A DNA stretch of 64,000 nt, taken from Ascochyta rabiei (taxonomy: Eukaryota; Ascomycota; Dothideomycetes; Pleosporales; Didymellaceae). The position numbers were made by a program, and so were the translations under genes. The DNA lies in contig NC_082421.1 of the NCBI RefSeq assembly GCF_004011695.2, positions 62,001-126,000 on the forward strand, written 5' to 3'. This document shows positions 33,724-44,232 of the stretch, piece by piece. Under the pieces are notes generated by a model, which did no database searches, was not told the origin of the DNA, and worked only from the letters and a program-made list of their open reading frames with translations. The stretch's first letter is position 1. Every line of letters begins with the position of its first letter.

Positions 33724-35231
33724 ATGCTCCTTAGGGGAGTTGTAACCTTATTTTCTCTCGCTATACTCATTTAGGCCGCTCTAAATCTGTAGACTGCCAA
33801 CAACACTATAGCTTCCTCAGCTGTAACAGGTTACAAGAACGTTGCCTACTTTGTTAACTAGGTTAGTTTCGCTTAGCAAAAAATGTCCAAGATCTACTTT
33901 ACTAACAATAAATACAGGCCGTCTATGGTTGGAACTTTAACCCTTAAGATCTTCCAGGTTAAGAACTTACTTACATTATTTACGCCTTCGCTAATGTTCA
34001 ACCAGAGACTAGTGAAGTCTACTTAACAGACACTTGGTCTGATACTAACAAGCACTACCCTACTAACTCCCAGAATAATGTCAGCACTAACGTCTACAGG
34101 TGTGCTAAGCAGCTGTTTCTGCTTAAGAATCAGAACTGTAGGCTTAAGGTGCTCTTATTAATTAGCAGATGGACCTACTCTGCTAACTTTACAGCACCAG
34201 CGTTAACACTAAAGGGTTAGGAAACCTTTGCGAGTAGTGCGATTAAGATACTCGCAGACCTTAGTTTTAATAGTTTTAATGGTCTTAATGTTAACTAGGA
34301 GTATCCTGCTAACAAAGCACAGGCTAATAACATGGTCTCCCTTCTTGCAGAGACTTAGCAATAACTTAACAATAACTTAACAATAACTTAACAATAACTT
34401 AACCTAGTACGCTAACAACTAACATTTACTTCTTACTATTACATTACCTGCTAGGCCTGCTAACTATAATGGGATAAAGCTCTCCGCTATAGACAAATAC
34501 CTCAACTTCTAGAACCTTATAAGTGTTAATTCCTTATAATCTTTATATCTTCTGTCTATGTTAACAGATGTGCAGATAGTATACAACTACTCTAGCTCCT
34601 TGGACACTAACGCCAGCCACATCGCTGACTTCTGCCTCTACCCCTTAGACCCCTCTTCCACGCCTTTTAGCACAAAGAAGGCGCTAGACAACTACATCTC
34701 TGCCAGCGTGCCTGCTAACAAAATTGTGCTTAGTATGCTGCTGTACAGACGCTCCTTCACCTAGACCAATAGCCTAGGAATGCTGTTCCAGGGTGCAGGG
34801 CAGGGGACGTAGAAAGCGGGGATCTATAGATATAAAGCGCTGCCTTAGGTTAATGCAAAGGTTACTAAGGATTTAGACCTAGTAGCAAGCTGGAGCTATA
34901 ATGCTGCAAAGTGCGAGATGATTAGCTACAACACGCCCGCTATCATTACTAAGAGAGCCTAACTCGTTTAACAGCAGGTTTTAGGTAGGGTCATATAGTA
35001 GGAGTGCTTAACTAATAAGAAGGGTGCTGATAGTCTGATTTCTACGGTACGTGTTTTTTCCTTTCCTAGTGGTTGATTTGGGGGGGGCAGGAGGAGAGGA
35101 GAGCAATGCTAATGACATAAATAGTTATTAACAATATCAGCGGTATTGGTGCGTTAGATCAGAGTGCAAATTTGCTGAGCTTCCTGCAGAGCAAGTATGA
35201 GAATCTGAGAGGAGGGTTTCCTGACAACTAG
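33724..35231 (+). pseudogene. RIP-inactivated GH18 chitinase
   Basis: The frame opens MLLRGVVTLFSLAILI-stop-AALNL, a former signal peptide. Chitinase-like segments follow: VTGYKNVAYFVN, YIIYAFANVQPETSEVYLTDTWSDT, LKVLLLISRWTYSANF, and NGLNVN-stop-EYPANKAQANNMVSLLAET. The last is the catalytic DGxDxDWEYP block with Asp turned to Asn and Trp to TAG (34281-34307). Later segments (NYSSSLDTNASHIADF, PANKIVLSMLLYRRSFT, LISTV) match the barrel's C-terminal half. After an intron-like gap near 35050-35110 the end reads GIGALDQSANLLSFLQSKYENLRGGFPDN-stop. Nearly all lesions are G-to-A or C-to-T. The catalytic acid Glu survives but the protein cannot be made. Confidence 0.85.
34359..34402. repeat. 11-base tandem repeat, four copies
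   Basis: CAATAACTTAA occurs four times in perfect tandem within the chitinase relic. The AT-rich unit probably expanded after RIP. Confidence 0.9.
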
Positions 35232-35244
35232 AGCTCATTTCTCG

Positions 35245-36009
35245 GTTCTTCGAAGACTGTGTTCTCAGAGCTACTATCTCGACATAATCAAATTCCTTCT
35301 CCCAAAAGATGAAAAAATATCATCAGCGCATCTCTGGCATGATGATTTACATCTTGGCAACATCTTTGTCGACCCCTCCAAGCCTACCAAAGCTGTGGGT
35401 CTCATAGACTGGCAGTCAACGAAATTATCTCCGCTTTATTTCCACGCCTGCCAACTTCACATCATTGATTACGTTGGCTCACCCATCAACGGTCTGGCAA
35501 GACCCCAGCCGAGGAAGGACCTGGATAGTCTGAAACCTTCTGCAAGACAGCAAGCTGAGGCCTTGTTTCTACACCAATCCCTGTGTTCATTGTTCAACAC
35601 CCTGACACATCATCAAAACCCACGACTTTATGCTGCACTACAGTTTCAGCATACGCAGGAGTATCTATTTCTACTTCTAGCACGTAACATCCTCATAGAT
35701 GGTGAGGTGAACTATCTCTTCCAATTAGCTGAGTTGTAATCAACGTGGACAGACTTCTCAGCGGACAAAAACTCGACCTGTCCTTTCACCTTCTCAGATA
35801 AAGACCGGATCGATCTTGAGGCTTATATGCAAGGCGTGACGGGAGGCATGGAAGCAATGCGTTCAATAGGAGACAGCTTGGGGGAATTGTTCCCCGAGCA
35901 GGGTATTGTGAAGCTTGATCAGTACGATGAGACTCTGGATGCATTAAGGCAGATGAAGGAACAGATCATCGATACCTTTGCCTCGAATCCAAAAGAAAGG
36001 GAGGTGTGA
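35245..36009 (+). pseudogene. 5'-truncated APH-family kinase remnant (AIM9-like)
   Basis: A frame opening at about 35245 contains SYYLDIIKFLLPKDEK and LWHDDLHLGNIFVDPS, the catalytic-loop HxDLHxxN motif of aminoglycoside-phosphotransferase-like kinases. Next comes VGLIDWQSTKLSPL, with the metal-binding Asp. The C-terminal part (RQQAEALFLHQSL...NPRLYAALQFQ, LLLARNILIDGEVNYLFQLAEL) fits fungal AIM9-like proteins. A TAA at 35737 interrupts the frame where CAA would be expected. The frame then continues to TGA at 36009. The N-terminal kinase lobe is absent; the fragment starts 14 bases after the chitinase relic ends. It is not functional. Confidence 0.75.
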
Positions 36010-37050
36010 GAGAAAGAGTGGCCGTTTGAAACTTGACCTGATCTATCTTCTTCCATATTTTGAAATATACACAACTCAATATTCCTGCCTATTTCGAGCA
36101 ACGTCCCGAACTTAGTAGCGAGAAACCCCCTGTCCAGACAAGAACCCAATTCTAGCTCATCTGAATATTTGTCCGCACATACAGTACAGATGACCTTTCC
36201 TCTACACTAACTTCATCTTTAGTTATTGCGCTACATGCTGCTAATATGCAGCAAGAAGAATACAGCATGGCCTTGCTGTCAACGGTAACGTGCGCAGCGT
36301 TTAGCGATGCCTCGGCTTCAAACCCCAATTTGTCTACAAGGATATCGCAGTTTTGCCGCGCAGTGCACGCTGTGGCTGGAAATGGGCTGGCACCTCGCGC
36401 AGCTCTTATTCGCGATCGTGCAAGAATCCGCTTCCTGTTTCTCAAGCCGCGCTCGCCTTTGTTACATAGAGCCACGCGCCTGGGAGCCTTTGGCGTCTCG
36501 ATGCCCATCACGTATGGCGAAGGACAAGAGACTGCAGTGTAATCGCTGCACACTGCCTCTGGAAAGCCGTCTTGGTAGCTGCAGACAACACACAAGTTCA
36601 TCTGCTCAAGATTTTTTTAAACGTTTAGAAGTTAAGGTCTCGGCTCTACTTCCCAGGGACAAAGTCTACTATACGAGCATTCTGACGGCTCTGGCTTCAG
36701 CCAATTTCCTGCGAGTCAAGCAGTATGTACCAGACAGTTCGTGGTGGCACAATGGTCGAGCTGGCTCCTGAGACGAAGCTAAAGGCTGACAAGACAGACT
36801 GGGAGTTTTACGAGTCAATGCAGGCAACGGAGGGCAAGAAAGAGATGCGTATCACCTCGTCCATTGCACCAGAGCTATTGCTTTCTGCCGTCCCCAACTA
36901 TTGGACCAAGGTTGAGGATGTTCCAGATGACCATGTCAAGGATGCCTTTCTCAGGGTGCTTGTTGGCATGACCGGTCTCTCCGAGGCCGACATACGCGGA
37001 GGAATGCCCGCACCTAAATGCAAAAAGTCGAAGGCTTAAAGGTTTCTACA
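36010..37050. other. Region of short unresolved frames
   Basis: Frames at 36246-36542 and 36725-37039 on the plus strand have plausible composition. The first ends FGVSMPITYGEGQ, faintly like the GEG motif in fungal HET-domain proteins. The second (WEFYESMQATEGKKEMRITSS ... MPAPKCKKSKA) matches nothing I recognise. They cannot be spliced into one convincing gene by eye. Probably gene fragments. Confidence 0.3.
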
Positions 37051-37057
37051 CTACTTC

Positions 37058-37269
37058 CATGGGCTCACGTCTCTGGACCATTCTCTCACACACCCCATCG
37101 ACTCATGTCTTTGGTCTCCCTTCTAAAATTTAAGGGACTCATGTCTTTGGAGTTTCTTCTACACATTATATCAACTTATTTCTTTAAAATCCCTTCTCAC
37201 ACATCCCAAAGACTCGCATTTTCGGTCTTTTATGTCACGCTCTCCCTGGACTCACGTCCTTTGTTCTGG
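37058..37269 (-). repeat. Reverse-orientation array of a ~35-base interspersed repeat
   Basis: At least four degenerate copies of the inverse of AAAGAYRTGAGTCAATGGA, at 37058-37077, 37096-37114, 37133-37150 and 37245-37269. A weaker copy is near 37205. It forms the left arm of an inverted arrangement with the array at 37445-37625. Confidence 0.75.
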
Positions 37270-37444
37270 CTTCAGCCTGGTGTGGAGAAGGTAGTCACTA
37301 AATCAATGTATTTTGTCGGCTCTCAATTCAATCTAATATGAACACTGTGTTGTGCTAGTAGACGTGAACAACTAATATCATTTGCAGACAATCTATATAA
37401 AGACCAACTCAGAAATGGCACGCCCAAGGTGGGTACACAGAGAT

Positions 37445-37625
37445 CAAAGATGTGAGTCCATGGAACGTGTGCAAGAGAGAACCAGAAATATGAGTCAATG
37501 AGCCGAGGACATGAGTCAATGGAGGCAATAGTAAATTACCAGAGACATGTGTCAATGGAAGTGATACAACCCAAAGACATAAAGTCCATGAGAGCTGATT
37601 AGGTCCAAAGACATAAGTCAATGGA
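37445..37625 (+). repeat. Forward array of a ~35-base interspersed repeat
   Basis: Six copies related to AAAGAYRTGAGTCAATGGA start near 37445, 37481, 37503, 37538, 37570 and 37604, mostly 32-36 bases apart. Each core reads (K/R)D(V/M/I)SQW if translated, but frame changes and stops separate them. Confidence 0.8.
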
Positions 37626-37708
37626 AGTGCCAGCGCTTACCAAAGACCCTCGTCTGCCAGAAGTTGTTCATGGAGAGGGGACCGAAGACAGAGTCAAGGG
37701 AAGGCAGT

Positions 37709-39460
37709 TTAAGACAGGCGGTCATTAAGCGAGGGCGATCCATCGTCCTCATCGCTCTCGCCATAATCCTCTTCACGGCTTTCCTCATCACTATCGTCGA
37801 GGTGCCTCTCAACGTCTTCCTCCTCTTTGCTTTCCTCACCACTCTCGTCATCGTCATCTTCATCTTCAGCAGCCTGGATTCGATGCATAGAAGCAAAGCT
37901 GTTTGCGTTAGATGTGGGATTTTCGCGAAATGTGGTTGTGTATAGCCGGCTTTGCAGGCTTCCCTGAACGTGTCTAACAGCCTTTGTCTCTCGGGACCTC
38001 TGGGCCGGGCTAATGTTCAGGAGAATGCGCTGAGAAGTCTCCACGTCGGTTGGTGTCTCCTTGGGACTACCGCTCAGGGTAGGTCCTTGCCTTAAGATCT
38101 CGTCGGGGTCTTCCATCAATCCGACAAAACGCATTATGCATCGCATGGTAGATTCCCGAAGATATTCACCAGGTGAGGTCCAAACCTCTGTTCCTAGAGC
38201 CTTCTTGTCTTCGTTCCAGCCTGGAGCAAGACACCGACGTCGTCGCATCAGATTAATTATGGCAACGAAATATAAATACCGCTTCTTGGGACGGTTTTTG
38301 TTCTTGAACTCCAAGATTCTTCCATCAAGCAATGACGTTATGACACCATCTCCTTGCGTCTTTGTTCTTATCAATGTTTTGTCGAGCACTTGAACCTTGT
38401 ATGGCTCTTTGTCGTGGTCAAGGTCTACAACCTGAGCTGTTTCAGGATCTATGTCTCCCTTTGATGCTGGGACTATGATAATTCGAGCTGCATCTAATAG
38501 CTCTTCAAAATCCTGATGGAGCATGAGCCCATTTGGTGCGCACATCAAATGGCCATGACTGGTCTCAGCTTTACCGAAAGCGTAATCGCAGTTGGCCTCT
38601 CCGGTGTTGTACGGGACTAGATGAGTAGCCTTAATCCTTTGCTTTTCCACTGATGTTCGACTAATCGGGCACCAGTAGTGGGACTCATCAATCAGGCTCG
38701 CATAGCGATTGATCAGTCTTTTGCGAAACCTCTCCTGCGCATCTGGAGTCCGTTTCTCGTATTTCGGCCAAGCGGTATGACCGTGCGGTGCTTGATACCG
38801 GGTAATCATTAGATCAACTAAAGCCATATCTGCAGCGTTGTCCCGAAGATAGGTATCCAGGTAGCCGCCCTTCAAGGTATGTCTGTGGGATCGCAGAACC
38901 ACATCATCTCTGCTCAGGTCGGCGAGTCGCTCCTCGGCCTCGACGATGGCCTTACTAGCCTCTAGAGTTGTGATATCTCCTGCCTCCTTGTTGATTTGAG
39001 CCTCTCGTATGCAACGATTGTAATAGTCAGATTGAGCTTGATTGCGGTTCAGGGTATCGTTACCCCAATTATCAAATTGAGTGCTGACCGCAGTCTCCCA
39101 GTCAGTGTCGCTCAAGCTGTCCCTCTTCAACATCTTTCGGTGGTCCCATTGCGCCGAGTGCTGTTCACTCATTCTCTTGGCGGTCTGGTATAATTTTTCG
39201 AGCGCTTTAGGATCTCCTGATGACATACCTCTCAGTACATTGTTGGAGAACGGGGAAAAGAAATGGTTCGCTTTCGCCCTTGGAGGCGCGTTTTTCACGA
39301 CTCGCGGGGTCGAAGGGTTTTGCGACACCCTCTGCGGTGTCTGCTGCTGCTTTGCCGTGGATATTTCCATTCGGTCGCATTGCTTCTCTGGCGTTTCTTT
39401 CGCGGAGTTTTTAGGCGCGATCTTCCTCTGCGCCTTCTTAGAGGATTTGTGGGTGGACAT
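37709..39460 (-). CDS. HNH endonuclease domain protein with acidic tail, 583 aa
   Basis: Single intact exon. Residues ~1-80 are Lys/Gln/Pro-rich and likely disordered. Residues ~90-240 are helical and charged. The HNH core lies at ~262-316: CPISRTSVEKQRIKATHLVP (His), then GHLMCAPNGLMLHQDFEEL (Asn and second His). Such a ββα-metal fold would cleave or nick DNA. The last ~60 residues are extremely acidic (EDEDDDDESGEESKEEEDVE). Fungal HNH_2-type proteins of this layout are common but poorly characterised. It is a lone intact gene in a repeat-rich stretch, with related repeat arrays on both sides. No partner gene is visible. The cellular role is unknown. Confidence 0.8.
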   Translation of the reverse strand: MSTHKSSKKAQRKIAPKNSAKETPEKQCDRMEISTAKQQQTPQRVSQNPSTPRVVKNAPPRAKANHFFSPFSNNVLRGMSSGDPKALEKLYQTAKRMSEQHSAQWDHRKMLKRDSLSDTDWETAVSTQFDNWGNDTLNRNQAQSDYYNRCIREAQINKEAGDITTLEASKAIVEAEERLADLSRDDVVLRSHRHTLKGGYLDTYLRDNAADMALVDLMITRYQAPHGHTAWPKYEKRTPDAQERFRKRLINRYASLIDESHYWCPISRTSVEKQRIKATHLVPYNTGEANCDYAFGKAETSHGHLMCAPNGLMLHQDFEELLDAARIIIVPASKGDIDPETAQVVDLDHDKEPYKVQVLDKTLIRTKTQGDGVITSLLDGRILEFKNKNRPKKRYLYFVAIINLMRRRRCLAPGWNEDKKALGTEVWTSPGEYLRESTMRCIMRFVGLMEDPDEILRQGPTLSGSPKETPTDVETSQRILLNISPAQRSRETKAVRHVQGSLQSRLYTTTFRENPTSNANSFASMHRIQAAEDEDDDDESGEESKEEEDVERHLDDSDEESREEDYGESDEDDGSPSLNDRLS

Positions 39461-40726
39461 TGTTGATAGTTGTTAAGAGCGTTGTAGAGTTGCAGCTGAT
39501 TGTATGTCGTTGTCTTGAAATCTTGTTATGGATGTACGTCGATGCAGTTCATATAGGCCAGGCGCAACTCTAGACTGGAAGCTGCCTCAGACGGCCACGG
39601 TAACAATACGTTGCGTACCACGGTTCCTTCCTAAGCTCTTGACCCATTATTATTGCATACCACAACACACAATACTATTGTGAATTCTCTACTGCCTTCT
39701 GCCAACTATTTCGACGTGCCGATAGGCTTGAGCCATAGCGCAAATAATGCATAGCCCACCATAAATGCCATGAGCGCTAGGTAGTGAATCCTGCATATTA
39801 GTTAAGGGTGGTTGAGTGACTATAGGGCGTGGAAATGTTTACGGTAATCATGATATTGGATAAACCCCATGGCAAAGATTACTTCTCGGAACAAGTGCTT
39901 TCCTGGATGATAGATGTTTCTTCCAGCGAACATTGCAGGTTAAAAAATAGAGTGATATTATTTCTATTGCAGTATCATGCTTGTGTTCTGGAAGTAATAG
40001 GACACTGAATCCTTACATGGTATGCATAAATTGTGCCAAGGGGGCACGTAGCCTCCCACAGTCTCATATTGCTGCGCATAGCCTCTCCATTGCTGTGTGA
40101 GTTAGAAGGCGCTACGACGGGCCAAAGTAGTTGCAGGGAATACGTAGGTGCCGCGGCGCATAAAGTCAGTAAAAACATGCATGTTTTCTTAGGCAGCTAA
40201 TACAATGTTGAGCCCCCGAGTTGTAGAGCCGTGGTTTACAGAGCATTTAGTAATAGATGCCAACACGTGACGTCACATCTCACCCAAATAGTCCGAAGCT
40301 GCTTTTGAAGTTGCTTTTGAACCGAACTTTCGCTACTCAGGAAGGCAGGGATCCCTGCTTAGCGCCCAGCCTAGCGCCAGATCTTCCCAAGATCGCAAGG
40401 TGGCAGGCCCCTGCTGCCACCTGCTCCCAAACAGTGAGCGCAACAAAAGCAGTGTGACCAGCCCTATGAAGCCTAACCCAAAATCGCTACCACCATCACT
40501 TAGAAGTTTTGCAACTGTCGCGTCCGTTGCAGTTTTGCACACACCCGTCGAATCTGCGCAAGCTCGCTAATCTTAGTGTCGGTAATCAAGCTCGAGCGAA
40601 CGTGCGCAGGATGTAGGACTCAGGACGTAGAGGAGACACAGCATCAAGATTTGAACAGTCTTGGAAGGAGTCAAGTGTCAGAAGGACGCAGTGGTCAAAC
40701 TTGATCTGGTTTTACCACATGGTCAA
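39461..40726. other. HNH gene upstream region and gene-poor spacer
   Basis: No supported gene in about 1.2 kb. The first ~100 bases are probably the HNH gene promoter/leader. Short frames (39975-40178, 40257-40457) look accidental. Confidence 0.35.
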
Positions 40727-40972
40727 AAGCCACGAGTCTACGGAGGACGCTGTCAGAGAACTAACAGTCGATATTCCGGTACATGCTGTAGAATATATGG
40801 TGCCTGAGTACTCTATCGGTGTCTATCTACTGTCTTTACTTTTCAAAGGCAAACAGGTCGCAATCGTAACGACCGCGGCCAGAGATGTGAACCAATGGAG
40901 ACATAAAAGAGGAGCTAAAGATGTGAGTCAATGGAGATGTGAAAAGGGAGCCTATGATGTGAATCAATGGAG
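40727..40972 (+). repeat. Second forward array of the ~35-base repeat
   Basis: Three clear copies start at 40879, 40915 and 40951, spaced exactly 36 bases. One degenerate copy lies near 40727-40747. The core AAAGATGTGAGTCAATGGAG at 40917-40936 matches copies in the array on the other side of the HNH gene. Confidence 0.75.
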
Positions 40973-41051
40973 AGTATGCCTCATACACCAACTTTTGCCT
41001 GCGATCTCGCGACTAATTTGCTGGAGCAGCGAAAAGACCGCTCGAAGCAGT

Positions 41052-41071
41052 GGGGGGGGGGGGGGGGGGGG
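41052..41071. repeat. Homopolymer of 20 G
   Basis: An uninterrupted run of 20 G on the plus strand. Such tracts are hypermutable and error-prone in sequencing, so the length may be inexact. Confidence 0.9.
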
Positions 41072-41451
41072 TCGGAGTACTACAGAAAGGCATGAAGGAA
41101 GAAGGAATTTGGCAGTAAACGCTTTCAAATCCAAAGAGTCAACTTGGAACAATTGCAGTGCATAATCAGGCCGATGAGACAGTGCGGTATGGTTACCATG
41201 TGAAAAGCGTGTATGGAGGATACTTAAAGCTTCTTTTTTTCGGCGGTATGTAGAATACGTTTTGACCGTCCAGTTACAGACATGTTGAAGCTCGGTCATA
41301 CATTGCCCCTGGCTGCCGTCCGTAAAACGACAGCTATTTTGCCAGTCTTGCTGCATAGCTTTCCTTACCACCGTGATCCGGACTCTATGCGGTGTTACGC
41401 TCGACAAAACTTTGGCGTCTGACAATGTCCATGGAACTCAAATACCCACCA

Positions 41452-42361
41452 TCAGTCGAAATCATCATACTGCACTTGTTCATCCCAGTCTTTTAACCTC
41501 GTGTATGGGCTTTTTAGCCATGCATAGAGCTCGTGTAGGAACAGTCTGCTCGACTCTCGGCCCAGAAACTCTGTCAAGAGGTTTTCGGCATGGCCGCTAC
41601 TGTCCTTGACATGTACCATCTTCAAGATAGAGATGATGTATGAGAGCAAGAACTCGGCATTGCTGCTTGTTGTTGCTGCTAGGGGAGTGGGACCAGCAGG
41701 ATCTGTATGCAAGAAGCTGAACACACGCAACTCACGCCGAATCCAGGTACGAGCTCGTGACTGCAGCTCCGTGTCCGTAGCGAGCATCTGAGGAGTCACA
41801 TCTTGGTGGCCGGAAAAAGGGTTGCTGCCCACGTGCAGCGAGTACAGTCGCTTTCGATATACTTCGCACCGTCTCCGAATGGCTGGATCGTCTAGCAGAG
41901 GTGAGAAGGGACGATGGTTGCATCTTCGTTGGCTTGGTAATTCGTGTGGAGCAAATGGTAATGAACCGCGTTGATCGGGAGCTGTTGATTGAGCCTTTGG
42001 TGTGTGGGTGCGGCGAATGCTGTAGCTCTTGAAGTCGTCAGGTGACCGCCAGTCATACTGAACAGCCGTAACTTCTGTTTTGCCTACCGTTATATCAGCA
42101 ACCTGTAGATGAGCCTTGTGTATGTAGCTTACATAACGGGCAAGTGGACCTTTCCTGGAGCCAGCTCACAAGACATACAAAGTCGAAGCTGAAGTGATTG
42201 CAGGGGACAGTGATTGCTTTTTCAGTGACTGAGGACAGACAGATGACACAAGTGTCTTCTGACTCGTGGTTTGATGCTACCGTTGTTCCCATGCGCGGAT
42301 GATGGTGTTGGAAATGGTTGGAAACGATGATCTCATCCGTGGCGGAAGCGATGTAATGCAA
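41452..42361 (-). CDS. RING-finger protein, probable E3 ubiquitin ligase, 286 aa
   Basis: Two exons: 42361-42133 and 42083-41452, with the intron splicing CPLC to KTEV in frame. The N-terminal RING runs from Cys38-x2-Cys41 (CVICLSS) through Cys54-x-His56 (PCNHFSFDFVCLVSWLQ) to Cys74-x2-Cys77 (CPLC). The residue that usually supplies the fourth ligand after His56 is not an evident Cys or His; the FDF-x-CL-SWL form looks like a fungus-specific variant. After the RING comes KTEVTAVQYDWRSPDDFKSY, then a basic region (RRRCEVYRKRLYSLHVGSNPFSG) and a helical C-terminus. It likely transfers ubiquitin to an unknown nuclear or cytosolic substrate. It is divergent from the HAD_SAK gene, 147 bases away. 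Confidence 0.8.
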
Positions 42362-42508
42362 TGAGCACAGACCGCCAACGGTCGCGCTTTCCTCACCAAC
42401 TTAGGGCGCGCCGAACGTCCATCTGCTCCGGCCTCTTCAGCGCCCGGCCATTGTTTCCCGCGGCTTGAAAATCCTCGATATCAATCGCCCCGACCACCCC
42501 TGCAGTGA
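42362..42508. promoter_or_regulatory. Short bidirectional promoter (RING / HAD_SAK)
   Basis: Only 147 bases separate the two start codons, so core promoter elements must be shared or overlapping. Leaders must be very short unless internal ATGs are used (42569 for the plus-strand gene). Confidence 0.6.
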
Positions 42509-44232
42509 ATGCTGCTCGCGACATTGAAACGCTTCTCGACCTCGCCCATCCGCCGCTCCGCCCCTTCCATGTTGGCAACGTCGACGAGGCCTGCCGTCGC
42601 AGGCCCTAACGCCAAGCCGACGTACCACACAGTGACTGCGCTCAAGAGATGGTCGTGCGACGACAAAGATCTACCCCCCGTGCACGATATCAAAGCTATA
42701 CACGTCTACGACTTCGACAACACACGTACGCTTCTCACAGCCTGATGTGCCTGCCCACACTGACGACTGCAGTATTCGCCAGCCCCCTTCCAAACAAGCA
42801 ATTATGGAACAGTGCGACAATAGGCCAGCTGGGCAGCCCGGACATGTTCACGAACGGAGGCTGGTGGCACGACGCCAACATCCTAGGAGCTACTGGTGAA
42901 GGCGTTGACAAAGAAGAGAAGCGCGGCTGGGCTGGTTGGTGGAATGAACACATCGTCACCCTGGTCGAGCAGTCCATGCAACAGAAAGATGCCCTCAACG
43001 TCCTCCTCACCGGCCGCGGCGAGTCCAACTTCGCCGACCTCATCAAGCGCATCGCCAGGAGTAGAAAGCTCGACTTTGACATGGTCTGTCTCAAGCCCGC
43101 TATTGGACCTGCAGGACAAAAGTTCAGGAACACGATGGAGTTCAAGCAAGAGTTACTGAAGGACATCGTCTACACATACAAGGATGCAGAAGAGTTGCGC
43201 ATCTACGAAGACCGCGTGAAGCACACAAAAGGCTTTCGTGACTTCTTCTTCCAGTTCAACAAGGATCTCATGGCCGGTCAGATGAGAGGGAACCGCAAGC
43301 CTATCGTGGCCGAGGTCATTCAGGTCGCTGAAAACGCTACTCAACTGGACCCTGTCGCAGAGATTGCCGAGATACAGAAGCTAATGAACGCACATAACAC
43401 TCAAGTCAAGAATGGCACAGCACCAGAGGGCACAGTACCCTACCAGATCAAGAAGACGGTTTTCTATACTGGGTACATGATCCCTGCGACGATGACGGAG
43501 AAGCTTACTTCACTCGTGAAGCTACCCCACGGTACACCGGACAACGATGTTAGATTCCTCGCCAACAGCATCCTCATCACACCCAAGCCATGCCCCAAGA
43601 GCATACTAGACAAGGTGGGCGGCATTGGAGCCAAGGTCAGGTGGAAGGTTACGGGCATTTCTTGTTTCGAAAACAAGCTGTGGGCCGCACGAGTCGAGCC
43701 CGTACCGAAGACAGCCAAGTACTACTCTGAGAACCCCATTCCCACCGTGGTACTAGCTATTCGCAAGAATGGCCGGCCCGCAGACGCAGCGCGCATTGTG
43801 AACTGGCACCCAGTCTCAGACGACCAGGCCTTTGAGTTCGAGAGTGTAGTGGGTGAGAAGCAGATGCTGCGCATTGAAGAAGAGACGGCCAATGAGAGCG
43901 AGTGGGAGAGCTTTTTCCCGAACAAATCGTACCGCAAGCGCTCCGCCGAACCGAATAACCAGCATGGCGGCCACCATTCACGACACGCACGCAACAAGGA
44001 TGACAACCGCCAATCAGGGTACCGTGGTGGTAATCGCGATCGTGGTCGTGGTGCTCACAGACACAATCAATACGGCAACCGAGGCAACCGAGGCGGGCAC
44101 CGTGGCGATCGTAGTGGCAGAGGTCGAGGTCGAGGTGGAGGGGGTGGCCAATCACAGTATAGAAGCCTGGACGATGTTGGCGGCAACTACGGACAATCAG
44201 GCCACGACAATAATCCAGACGCCTTCTATTGA
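42509..44232 (+). CDS. HAD-superfamily Swiss-Army-Knife RNA-repair-like protein (HAD_SAK_1), 558 aa
   Basis: Two exons: 42509-42725 and 42773-44232. The HAD phosphatase motif (VYDFDNTLFASPLPN) is created across the splice. It is followed by the family-typical TNGGWWHD and NVLLTGRGESNFADLIKRI (second HAD motif). Residues ~240-430 (TGYMIPATMTEKLTSLVKLPHGTP...) form the region that accompanies this domain in fungi. The C-terminus (~480-550) is RG/RGG-rich (RGGNRDRGRGAHR), suggesting RNA binding. It is expected to act in RNA end processing or repair; this is inferred from family naming, as direct function in fungi is little studied. The initiator could be 42509 or 42569. The first ATG gives a possible mitochondrial-type leader (TLKRFSTSPIRRS). 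Confidence 0.85.

Noticed and set aside
36246..36542. HET-domain protein fragment based on a single GEG-like motif
   Set aside because: One short motif is not enough; the other HET blocks are missing and the frame ends abruptly.
37445..37625. CRISPR-like array because of ~35-base periodicity
   Set aside because: The genome is eukaryotic, units are degenerate, spacing varies, and there are no unique-length spacers or cas genes.
40701..41165. Open frame with KR/EK-joined DVNQW repeats, resembling a KEX2-processed RiPP precursor near UstYa genes
   Set aside because: It has no signal peptide, the repeats are part of a dispersed DNA repeat also present in other frames and orientations at 37 kb, and the frame also runs through a 20-G homopolymer. 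Kept only as a repeat finding.
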